A stretch of DNA of 64,000 nt from Chachezhania sediminis (GTDB lineage: Bacteria > Pseudomonadota > Alphaproteobacteria > Rhodobacterales > Rhodobacteraceae): positions 1 to 64,000 of the forward strand of contig NZ_VOPH01000004.1 in assembly GCF_009765275.1 (NCBI RefSeq). Reading direction: 5' to 3'. The position numbers and the translations under genes are program-made. The notes below the pieces were generated by a model that was given only the letters and a program-made list of their open reading frames with translations, was not told where the DNA came from and made no database searches. Below, piece by piece: positions 47,165 through 54,366 of this stretch. The number at the start of each line of letters is the position of its first letter. The first letter of the stretch is position 1.

Positions 47165-48775
47165 ATGACCGCTTCCACCGTCTATCACCGTTTCGCGGAA
47201 ACCGCTGACCGCAGGGGCGACGCCCCGTTCCTGCATGTGCTGGAGGAAACCGCCGGCGTCTATGGCATTCCGGCCGGCGATATCTCGTATACCGAGATGG
47301 CCGCACGGGTGGACGACTGGGCCGCGACCTTCAAGGCGCAAGGCTATGGCGCCGGGCACCGGGTCGGGCTGCTGCTGGAAAACCGCCCGGTCTATCTGGA
47401 GATCTGGCTGGCCCTGAACGGGCTGGGGGTGTCCATCGTGCCGATCAACCCGGACCTGCGGGTGGCGGAACTGGAATACCTGATCGAACACTCCGAGATG
47501 GTGCTGGCCATAGCCCTGGCCCCCCGCGTGCCTGAACTGCAGCAGGCCGTGGCCAATGCCGGTCTGACCGTCCCGATCATCGCGCCGGAGGAGGAAGTGC
47601 CGCCCGCGCCCGAGGATGCCGGGACGCATGTCCTGACGACCCAGACGGAATGCGCGCTGCTTTACACCTCTGGCACCACGGGTCGGCCCAAGGGCTGCAT
47701 CCTGTCCAACGAATACTTCCTGCATGGCGGCGACTGGTATGCGGAAACGCCTGGCTACATCAGCCTGGAGCTGGACAACGAACGGATGCTGACGCCCTTG
47801 CCGCTGTTCCACATGAACGCGCTGGCCGTGTCGGTCATGGCGATGATCACCACCGGCGGCTGCCTGATCCTGCTGGACCGGTTCCATCCGCGCAGCTGGT
47901 GGGAGTCGGTCCGCCTGTCGAAAGCGACGGTCGTCCACTATCTGGGCGTCATGCCGTCGATGCTGATGGGCGCCGCGCCGTCGCCTGCCGACACGGATCA
48001 CAACGTCCGCTTCGGCTTTGGCGCAGGCGTCGACAAGAAGCTGCACGCTCCCTTCGAGGAACGCTATGGTTTTCCCCTGATCGAGGCATGGGCCTGCACC
48101 GAGACGGGATCGGGCGGCACTATTTCCGCGCATGAAGAGCCGCGCAAGATCGGCACCGCCTGCTTTGGCCGGCCGACCGCGGATGTCGAGGTGCGGCTGG
48201 TGGACGATGCCGGCAACGACGTGCCCTTCGGGACCCAGGGCGAACTGCTGGTGCGGCGCGCGGGGCCCAACCCGATGTACGGCTTTGCCTCGGGCTATCT
48301 GAAGAACCAGGACGCGACGGACGAACTTTGGGCCGGGGGCTGGCTGCATACCGGCGACGTGGTGGTGCAGGACGAGGACGGGTCGCTGCATTTCGTCGAC
48401 CGCAAGAAGAACGTGATCCGCCGGTCGGGCGAGAACATCGCGGCGGTCGAGGTGGAATCGATCCTGAACCGCCATCCGGAGATCGAGATCTGCGCCGTGG
48501 CCGCGGCCCCCGACGAGGTGCGCGGCGACGAGGTCGCGGCCTTCGTGATCCTGTCGGGCGGCGGCTGGGACCAGGCGCGGGCCGAAAGTATCGTCACCTG
48601 GGCGCTGGAACAGATGGCGTACTACAAGGTGCCGGGCTGGATCGCTGCGGTCGACACGCTGCCGCTGACCGCCACGCAGAAGATCCTGAGGGGCGAACTG
48701 AAGACGCTGTTGGCCAGGACGCTGGACGAAGGCGGTTTCATCGATACCCGCCACATGAAGAAACGCACGGCCTGA
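47165..48775 (+). CDS. AMP-forming acyl-CoA ligase
   Basis: A 536-residue ANL-superfamily ligase activating a carboxylic acid with ATP and CoA. P-loop YTSGTTGRPKGC (about 166-178), AMP site ACTETGSGG, hinge GGWLHTGDVVVQDEDGSLHFVDRKKNVIRRSGENIA, catalytic Lys near LTATQKILRGELK (about 503-515). Similar to CaiC-like ligases and to the second ligase of this unit, but not to the benzoate type. First of a four-gene unit (ligase, cyclase, flavin reductase, ligase) with the shared palindrome in its promoter. Substrate unknown, perhaps the ring-cleavage acid. Confidence 0.88.
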   Translation: MTASTVYHRFAETADRRGDAPFLHVLEETAGVYGIPAGDISYTEMAARVDDWAATFKAQGYGAGHRVGLLLENRPVYLEIWLALNGLGVSIVPINPDLRVAELEYLIEHSEMVLAIALAPRVPELQQAVANAGLTVPIIAPEEEVPPAPEDAGTHVLTTQTECALLYTSGTTGRPKGCILSNEYFLHGGDWYAETPGYISLELDNERMLTPLPLFHMNALAVSVMAMITTGGCLILLDRFHPRSWWESVRLSKATVVHYLGVMPSMLMGAAPSPADTDHNVRFGFGAGVDKKLHAPFEERYGFPLIEAWACTETGSGGTISAHEEPRKIGTACFGRPTADVEVRLVDDAGNDVPFGTQGELLVRRAGPNPMYGFASGYLKNQDATDELWAGGWLHTGDVVVQDEDGSLHFVDRKKNVIRRSGENIAAVEVESILNRHPEIEICAVAAAPDEVRGDEVAAFVILSGGGWDQARAESIVTWALEQMAYYKVPGWIAAVDTLPLTATQKILRGELKTLLARTLDEGGFIDTRHMKKRTA

Positions 48776-48784
48776 GGATTGACC

Positions 48785-49570
48785 ATGACCGGACTGCTGA
48801 CCCAACTGGCCGACGCGCTGACCACTGGCGCGGTGAAATGCGTGGACCTGACCAACACGCTGTCGCCGGACTTTCCCGTCATCGTGCTGCCGGTGGAATT
48901 CGGCCAGTGCGCGCCGTTCCGGATGGAGCCGGTGTCGCGATATGATCAGAACGGGCCGGCGTGGTACTGGAACAACATCACGATGAACGAACATACCGGC
49001 ACCCATTTCGACGCCCCGGCGCATTGGGTGACGGGCAAGGACCTGCCGTCGAACACGGTGGACGCGGTCCCCGCGCAATCGTTCATGGCGCCCGCCGTGG
49101 TGATCGACATCGTGGCGGAATCGGACGCCGACGCCGATTTCGTCCTGACCCGCGCGCATCTGGAAGCGTGGGAGGAAAAGAACGGCCGGATCCCGCCCCG
49201 CCACTGGATCGCGCTGCGCACGGACTGGTCCAAGAAGGTGGGCACGGTCGAATACCTGAACCTGAAGGACGACGGCGCCCATTCGCCGGGGCCGGACGCC
49301 AGTGCGATCAACTTCCTGGTCCATGACCGCGACTGCGTCGGGCTGGCGGTCGAAACCGTGGGCACCGATGCGGGGCAGGCGCAGCATCTTGAGCCGCCGT
49401 ATCCGGCCCATTCGATCCTGCACGGCAACGGGCGCTATGGCCTGCAGTGCCTGGCCAACCTGGACCAGCTGCCGACCTTCGGTGCGGTCATCGTCGCGGC
49501 GCCGCTGAAGATCATGGGCGGGTCGGGCAGCCCGCTGCGCGTCTTCGCGATGATCGAAGGGGACGCCTGA
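48785..49570 (+). CDS. Cyclase-family hydrolase (PF04199, kynurenine-formamidase-like)
   Basis: A 261-residue member of the cyclase/kynurenine-formamidase-like family. The metal-binding motif HxGTHxDxPxH is intact (EHTGTHFDAPAHW, about 71-83) and a late H/E region is present (SILHGNGRYGLQCL). Relatives hydrolyse N-formylkynurenine, isatin or other cyclic amides. In this cluster, opening of a cyclic dione or of an isatin/oxindole-type ring is conceivable, which would link tryptophan or indole compounds to anthranilate; inference. ATG at 48785; the stop overlaps the next ATG (TGATG). Confidence 0.85.
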   Translation: MTGLLTQLADALTTGAVKCVDLTNTLSPDFPVIVLPVEFGQCAPFRMEPVSRYDQNGPAWYWNNITMNEHTGTHFDAPAHWVTGKDLPSNTVDAVPAQSFMAPAVVIDIVAESDADADFVLTRAHLEAWEEKNGRIPPRHWIALRTDWSKKVGTVEYLNLKDDGAHSPGPDASAINFLVHDRDCVGLAVETVGTDAGQAQHLEPPYPAHSILHGNGRYGLQCLANLDQLPTFGAVIVAAPLKIMGGSGSPLRVFAMIEGDA

Positions 49571-50172
49571 TGTTCTATACCACCGCGGACGGGCATCCAT
49601 TCGAGCACAACCCGCTGACCGCCATCGTCTCGCCCCGGCCGATCGCCTGGATTTCGACCCGCAGCGCGGACGGGGTGGATAACCTGGCGCCGCATTCGCT
49701 CTATAATCTGACCGCCTATGCGCCGCCGCAGCTGATGTTCTCGTCGACTATGACGAAGCCGGACCAGACCCGGGGCAAGGACACGCTGGCCAATATCGAG
49801 GCGACGGGCGTCTTTGCCATCTCGACCACCGAATATGCCGCGCGCGAGGCGGTGAACGCGTCCTCGGGCGGCTTCGCCAAGGACGTGGACGAATTCGCGG
49901 CGGTCGGCATCGCCAAGGCGGAATGCCGGACGATCGACTGCCCCTTCGTGGCCGACGCGCCCGCGACTTTCGAATGCAGGCTGGACCGGGTGATCGACCT
50001 GCCGGGCCAGCAGAACTATGTCGTGCTGGGTTTCATCGAGGCGGTACACCTGCGCGACGACTGCATCGTCGATGGCCGGTTCGAGGTGAAGACCTACAAG
50101 CCCCTGGCGCGCTTGGGCTATCTCGACTTCGCGTTCGTCGGGGACACGTTCGAAATGCCGCGCCCCGGCTGA
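49570..50172 (+). CDS. Flavin reductase-like domain protein
   Basis: A 200-residue FMN-binding split-barrel protein of the flavin-reductase-like family. Conserved: NPLTAIVSPRPIAWISTRSADGVDNLAPHSLYN, then FSSTM and NIEATGVFAISTTEYAAREAVNASS. It may supply reduced flavin to an oxygenase or act as an oxidoreductase itself. The only oxygenase in the cluster, the 41.5 kb fusion, binds its own FAD and has an NADH domain, so a two-component partner is not evident. Start fixed by overlap with the cyclase stop. Confidence 0.87.
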   Translation: MFYTTADGHPFEHNPLTAIVSPRPIAWISTRSADGVDNLAPHSLYNLTAYAPPQLMFSSTMTKPDQTRGKDTLANIEATGVFAISTTEYAAREAVNASSGGFAKDVDEFAAVGIAKAECRTIDCPFVADAPATFECRLDRVIDLPGQQNYVVLGFIEAVHLRDDCIVDGRFEVKTYKPLARLGYLDFAFVGDTFEMPRPG

Positions 50173-50222
50173 CGGCCGGACGGGGCAGGGGAACCGTGCC
50201 CCGAAGCCGAAGACTGAATGAC

Positions 50223-51881
50223 ATGACCTTGGACAAGGCGACGACGATGGCCCCTACTGTTTCTGCCGGCATCCGGATGCCCGACCCCAAGGACGACATA
50301 TATTCCGCCCTAGCGGTGGAATTCCCGCCCGAGGCGCGGACCCTGCCGGCGATCCTGGACCGCCGGGCGGCCGAGATGGGGGACAGGGTGCTGGTCCGCT
50401 GCGGCGAGGCAGTCTGGTCCTATGCCCAGACGCGCACCATCGCCGCCGCCTGGGCCGCGCGGCTGGCCGAAGCGGGAATCGGGCCGGGTGACCGGGTGGC
50501 GATCCACTGTTCGAACCGGCCGGAATTCCTGGAAATCTTCCTGGGCTGTGCCTGGCTGGGCGCCATCGCAGCCCCTTTCAACACCGCCTTCAAGGGCCCG
50601 CAACTGGCCCATGTGCTGGACAATGCCGACCCCAAGCTGCTGGTGGCCGAGGAATGTTTCCTGGACGCCTATGCCGTGCTGTCGCGGGACGAGGTGATGC
50701 CGCCCCGCTGCTGGACCGTGATCGCCAAGGGCGTCTGCGAAGGCGACCAGCCCATCTTCCCGGCCGAGGTGCCCGCGGGCCTGCCGGACGTGAAACCGTC
50801 GGACACGGTCGCTATCCTTTACACCTCGGGCACGACGGGGCCGTCCAAGGGGGTGTGCTGCCCACAGGCACAGCTGTTCTGGTGGGGCCTTTATTCCGCC
50901 CGCGCCCTGGGGGTGCGGGAAGGCGACGTGCTGATGACCATGCTGCCGGTCTTTCACACCAATGCGCTGAACACGTTCTACCAGGCGCTTTTGATGAAGG
51001 GCGAATACGTGTTGGAGCCGCGGTTCACCGCGTCCGGCTTCTGGGACATCGCGCGGGCGCGCAAGGCCAACGTGACCTACCTGCTGGGCGCCATGGCCGC
51101 GATCCTGATGGCCCAGCCGGAAAAGGCCAGCGACAGGGATCATTCCCTGCGCGTGGCCCTGGGCGGCGGTGTGCCGGGGCCGATGCATGCGCCCTTCCTG
51201 GAACGGTTCGGGGTGCCGATGGTCGATGGCTATGGTTCGACCGAGACGAACTTCATCTTCTATTCCGCCACCCCGTCGGCCCATCCCGGGACCATGGGGT
51301 TCTTGGAACACGGGGCGCATGCCATCGTGGCCGACAGGTGGGACAACCCGGTCCCCGATGGCGAACCGGGCGAGTTGCTACTGCGCCCGACCGAACCCCA
51401 TTCCTTCGCTTCCGGCTACTACAAGATGGCCGACAAGACGGTGGAAACCTGGGCCAACTACTGGTTCCACACCGGCGACCGCGTGGTGCGGGACCCGGAT
51501 GGCAACTATCGCTTCATCGACCGCACCAAGGATGCGATCCGGCGCCGGGGCGAGAATGTCTCGTCCTGGGAGGTCGAGCAGGCCATCCTGTCCCATCCCG
51601 AGGTCGAGGCCTGCGCCGCGTACCCTGTGCCGTCAGAACTGGGCGAGGACGAGGTCGCCGTGGCGGTCAAGCCCAAGGCGGGCACGTCGGTCGATCCGCT
51701 GGCGCTGATCCGGCACGTGGAACCCTTGCTGGCCTATTTTGCCGTGCCCCGCTACCTGCGCTTCGTCGCCGACATGCCGCTGACCGAGAACGGCAAGATC
51801 CGCAAGGTCGTCTTCCGCGAGGACGGGATCACCGCTGATATGTGGGACCTGGAAACGACCGGCTACAAGGTGAAGCGATAG
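50223..51881 (+). CDS. AMP-forming acyl-CoA ligase (CaiC-like)
   Basis: A 552-residue ANL-family ligase. P-loop YTSGTTGPSKGV (about 198-209), DGYGSTETNFIF adenylate motif, hinge NYWFHTGDRVVRDPDGNYRFIDRTKDAIRRRGENVSSWEVE, catalytic Lys in LTENGKIRKVVFRE. Resembles the ligase at 47165 in order of motifs and both have the crotonobetaine-ligase pattern. Start could be 50223 or the ATG at 50247 (MAPTVSAG), which has a better AAGG spacing. Acyl substrate unknown; last of its unit. Confidence 0.87.
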   Translation: MTLDKATTMAPTVSAGIRMPDPKDDIYSALAVEFPPEARTLPAILDRRAAEMGDRVLVRCGEAVWSYAQTRTIAAAWAARLAEAGIGPGDRVAIHCSNRPEFLEIFLGCAWLGAIAAPFNTAFKGPQLAHVLDNADPKLLVAEECFLDAYAVLSRDEVMPPRCWTVIAKGVCEGDQPIFPAEVPAGLPDVKPSDTVAILYTSGTTGPSKGVCCPQAQLFWWGLYSARALGVREGDVLMTMLPVFHTNALNTFYQALLMKGEYVLEPRFTASGFWDIARARKANVTYLLGAMAAILMAQPEKASDRDHSLRVALGGGVPGPMHAPFLERFGVPMVDGYGSTETNFIFYSATPSAHPGTMGFLEHGAHAIVADRWDNPVPDGEPGELLLRPTEPHSFASGYYKMADKTVETWANYWFHTGDRVVRDPDGNYRFIDRTKDAIRRRGENVSSWEVEQAILSHPEVEACAAYPVPSELGEDEVAVAVKPKAGTSVDPLALIRHVEPLLAYFAVPRYLRFVADMPLTENGKIRKVVFREDGITADMWDLETTGYKVKR

Positions 51882-51916
51882 CGAGAGCCGGCAGGCGCGC
51901 GCTTGACGGCGTGGAT

Positions 51917-51934
51917 ATTTTAAGCTTGAAATAA
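51917..51934 (+). promoter_or_regulatory. Shared palindromic operator, copy 4
   Basis: ATTTTAAGCTTGAAATAA, only 22 bases before the racemase-fold gene. The promoter is clear here: TTGACG (51903-51908), 17-base spacer, TTGAAA. The palindrome thus covers spacer and -10, fit for repression. Confidence 0.7.
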
Positions 51935-51956
51935 CGAGAGCAGGAAGGGACCCCGA

Positions 51957-52736
51957 ATGCGGATTTTCTGGCAAAGCTTCGTCGATCCGGTCACCGGTGC
52001 GGATTACCTGCGCCGCCTGACGGAATACCTGAACGGCATTGCCGCGCCGGGGACCGAGGTCGTCGTCGAAGGGATGACCCCACCTGACCGCGATTTCGGC
52101 CGCCTGGCCGAGTTCCGCTGTGCCATGCAGGCCATCGACCGTGCCCTGCGCCTGGAAGACGGTTACGACGCCTATGTCATGGGCCATTTCCAGGATCCGG
52201 GGCTTTACGAGATCCGCTCCGCTCTCGACATTCCGGTCGTGGGGACAGGGGAGGCCACGATGCTGCAGGCCTCTACCCTTGGCCGCCGTCTGGGCGTCAT
52301 CACGCTGGCCCCGGAGTTCGAGATCTGGCACCGCGAACAGGCGGACCTTTACGGGCTGGGCACGCGGCTGGTGGCCGTGACCTCGCTGGAAAGCAACCCG
52401 CAGGAATTCAACGCAAGCTTTGCGGGGGATGAAACGGTGAAGGCTTCGCTTCTGGCGCGGATTCAGGCGGCCGGCGAAAAGCTGGTGGCGCAGGGTGCCG
52501 ACGTGATTGTGGCCGGCGGCGTGCTGCCGGGCCTGTTCGTCGCCGATTTCCCCGGGCTGACCGTCGGCACCGCGCCGGTGGTCAACTGTGCCTCGGTCGC
52601 GCTGAAATCGGCCGAGATGTGGGCGCAACTGAAGAAACTCGACGGAGTGGGCCCCAGCCGCGGTGCCTGTTTCGCGCAGCCCAAGGGGCAGGCGCAGCAG
52701 GATTTCCTGGCATTGATGCCCGCCACAACGAAATGA
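51957..52736 (+). CDS. Asp/Glu/hydantoin-racemase-fold protein without the two cysteines
   Basis: A 259-residue member of the Asp/Glu racemase superfamily. The overall pattern fits hydantoin racemase-like proteins: DPVTGADYL, then DAYVMGHFQDPGLYEIR and ADVIVAGGVLPGL. In racemases these two places hold the catalytic cysteines (xCFGDPGL and GCxG). Here they read His77 and Gly187/Gly188, so a two-base racemase mechanism is unlikely. The superfamily also has decarboxylases and isomerases. ATGA overlap with the Ohr gene downstream. Gene leads the unit with Ohr, thiolase-fold and DUF35-SDR proteins. Confidence 0.82.
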   Translation: MRIFWQSFVDPVTGADYLRRLTEYLNGIAAPGTEVVVEGMTPPDRDFGRLAEFRCAMQAIDRALRLEDGYDAYVMGHFQDPGLYEIRSALDIPVVGTGEATMLQASTLGRRLGVITLAPEFEIWHREQADLYGLGTRLVAVTSLESNPQEFNASFAGDETVKASLLARIQAAGEKLVAQGADVIVAGGVLPGLFVADFPGLTVGTAPVVNCASVALKSAEMWAQLKKLDGVGPSRGACFAQPKGQAQQDFLALMPATTK

Positions 52737-52747
52737 TGGAGACCAAG

Positions 52748-53179
52748 ATGATCAAACCCGAAAGCATCCTGTACACTGCCGAGGCCCATGTTTCGGGCGG
52801 GCGCGAAGGCACCGGCGAAACCAGCGACGGCAACCTGAAGGTGACACTGACCATTCCGAAGGAACTGGGCGGACCGGGCGGGTCGGGGACCAACCCGGAA
52901 CAGCTTTTTGCCGTGGGCTATGCCGCGTGTTTCCTGTCGGCGGTGAAGCTGGTGGGGCGCCTGTCGAAGGTCGCAATCCCGGACACGGCGGCGATCACGT
53001 CCAAGGTCGAAACCGGGCGCGCGGGCGAACGTTATGCGCTGCAGGTCGAACTCGACGTGTCGCTGCCCGGGCTGGATCAGGCCGAGGCCGAAAAAATCGT
53101 GGCCGAAGCGCATGAACGCTGCCCCTATTCCAACGCGACCCGTGGCAACATGGACGTGAAACTGACGGTAAGCGTCTGA
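52748..53179 (+). CDS. ohr: Organic hydroperoxide resistance protein (Ohr)
   Basis: A 143-residue OsmC/Ohr-family thiol peroxidase. The two catalytic cysteines are at Cys61 (GYAACFLSA) and Cys125 (CPYSNATRGN), the positions of classical Ohr, and GGREGTGETSDGNL and PKELGG..GTNPEQLFA are family marks. It reduces organic hydroperoxides in the cytosol. ATG at 52748 chosen, with GGAG 6 bases upstream; in-frame ATGs at 52733 and 52736 overlap the previous stop. No OhrR is adjacent. Being inside a catabolic unit, it may protect against oxidized aryl or flavin-derived peroxides. Confidence 0.93.
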   Translation: MIKPESILYTAEAHVSGGREGTGETSDGNLKVTLTIPKELGGPGGSGTNPEQLFAVGYAACFLSAVKLVGRLSKVAIPDTAAITSKVETGRAGERYALQVELDVSLPGLDQAEAEKIVAEAHERCPYSNATRGNMDVKLTVSV

Positions 53180-53184
53180 GTCGG

Positions 53185-54366
53185 ATGGCAGGCGGCAGAA
53201 AACAGCGCGCAAGCTATGACGGGGTGGTGCTGACCTGCCCCGTGACGGTGCCCTATTCGCGGTATTCGATCCACGCGGCGCATTGGTGGATCGGCAAGGC
53301 GCTTCGGGCGCTGGCCGATTCCTCCGGCCTCTCGCACAGGCAGTTCGACGGGTTCTGCCTGTCCAGCTTCACCGCCGGGACCGACAGCGCCATCGGCATC
53401 GCCCAGCACATGGGTCTGAACCTGCGGACGGTGGACACGATCCCCTTGGGCGGCAACAGCGGCGTGGCGGCGATCCGCCGGGCCGCGCGTTTCGTTCAGG
53501 CGGGCGACGCCGATATCGTGGCCTGCGTCGCGGCCGATACGAACCAGATCGACACCTTCCGCCAGACCACCGCCAACTTTTCCCGCTTTGCGCAGGATGC
53601 GGTGCTGCCCTATGGGTCGGGCGGGGCCAATTCCAGCTTTGCCATGATCCAGCGGAACTACATGGACCGTTACGGCGTCACGCGCGAGGATCTGGGCCGG
53701 ATCGCCGTGTCCCAGCGCGCCAATGCGCTGAAGAACCCGAACGCGCTGATGAAAAAGCCGCTGACGCTGGACGAATACGTGAACGCGCGGGCCATCGCCT
53801 CGCCCGTGCATCTGTTCGATTGCGTCATGCCCTGCGCGGGGGCAGAGGCCTTCCTTGTCATGCGCGAGGATCTGGCCGAGGAACTGGGCCTGACACCTGT
53901 CTTCCTGAAAGGGGCCATCGAACGGCACAATGCCATCGACGACACCGTGCAGGAACATGGCGGCTGGGTCGTGGACATCGACGAGCTTTACGAGACGGCA
54001 GGCACCACGCCGCAGGGCATCGACGTCGTCCAGACCTATGACGATTATCCCGTGATCGTGATGATGCAGCTGGAAGACCTGGGCTTTTGCAAGAAGGGCG
54101 AAGGCGCGGCCTTTGTCCGGTCGCACGACCTGACCATCGGCGGGGATTTCCCGCACAACACGTCCGGCGGGCAACTGTCGGCGGGGCAGGCGGGGGCGGC
54201 CGGTGGCTATATCGGCCTGACCGAATCCATGCGGCAGGTCACCGGCACCGCCGGGCCCACACAGGTCGCGGGCGCGAAGACGGCGCTGGCGTCCGGCTTT
54301 GGCATGATCAACTATGAACGCGGCCTCGCATCCGGCGCCGTGATCCTGTCGGGAGAGGGCGCATGA
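53185..54366 (+). CDS. Thiolase-fold (SCP-x/Ltp2-like) protein lacking the active-site Cys
   Basis: A 393-residue thiolase-superfamily protein of the lipid-transfer/SCP-x group. At the place of the nucleophilic Cys (NxxCASG) it reads IPLGGNSGVAAI (about 87-97), and the late CxG motif is absent (GFGMINYERGLASGAVIL). A His-type motif is replaced by HNTSGGQLSAGQ. Thiolase-fold proteins that lack Cys and pair with DUF35 partners include Ltp2-type retro-aldolases of steroid side-chain breakdown. Its ATGA overlap with a DUF35-containing gene supports a C-C bond-cleaving complex, aldolase more likely than thiolase. Confidence 0.85.
   Translation: MAGGRKQRASYDGVVLTCPVTVPYSRYSIHAAHWWIGKALRALADSSGLSHRQFDGFCLSSFTAGTDSAIGIAQHMGLNLRTVDTIPLGGNSGVAAIRRAARFVQAGDADIVACVAADTNQIDTFRQTTANFSRFAQDAVLPYGSGGANSSFAMIQRNYMDRYGVTREDLGRIAVSQRANALKNPNALMKKPLTLDEYVNARAIASPVHLFDCVMPCAGAEAFLVMREDLAEELGLTPVFLKGAIERHNAIDDTVQEHGGWVVDIDELYETAGTTPQGIDVVQTYDDYPVIVMMQLEDLGFCKKGEGAAFVRSHDLTIGGDFPHNTSGGQLSAGQAGAAGGYIGLTESMRQVTGTAGPTQVAGAKTALASGFGMINYERGLASGAVILSGEGA

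Noticed and set aside
46637-49600. A 987-codon reverse-strand open frame across the LysR, CoA ligase and cyclase genes
   Set aside because: It spans three recognizable plus-strand genes and their control region and shows only Arg/His/Gln-rich antisense composition.
51957-52736. Functional hydantoin or aspartate racemase
   Set aside because: Both expected catalytic cysteine positions hold other residues.
53185-54366. Ordinary acetyl-CoA acetyltransferase
   Set aside because: The nucleophilic Cys and the C-terminal CxG motif are not visible, so a biosynthetic or degradative thiolase call is not supported.
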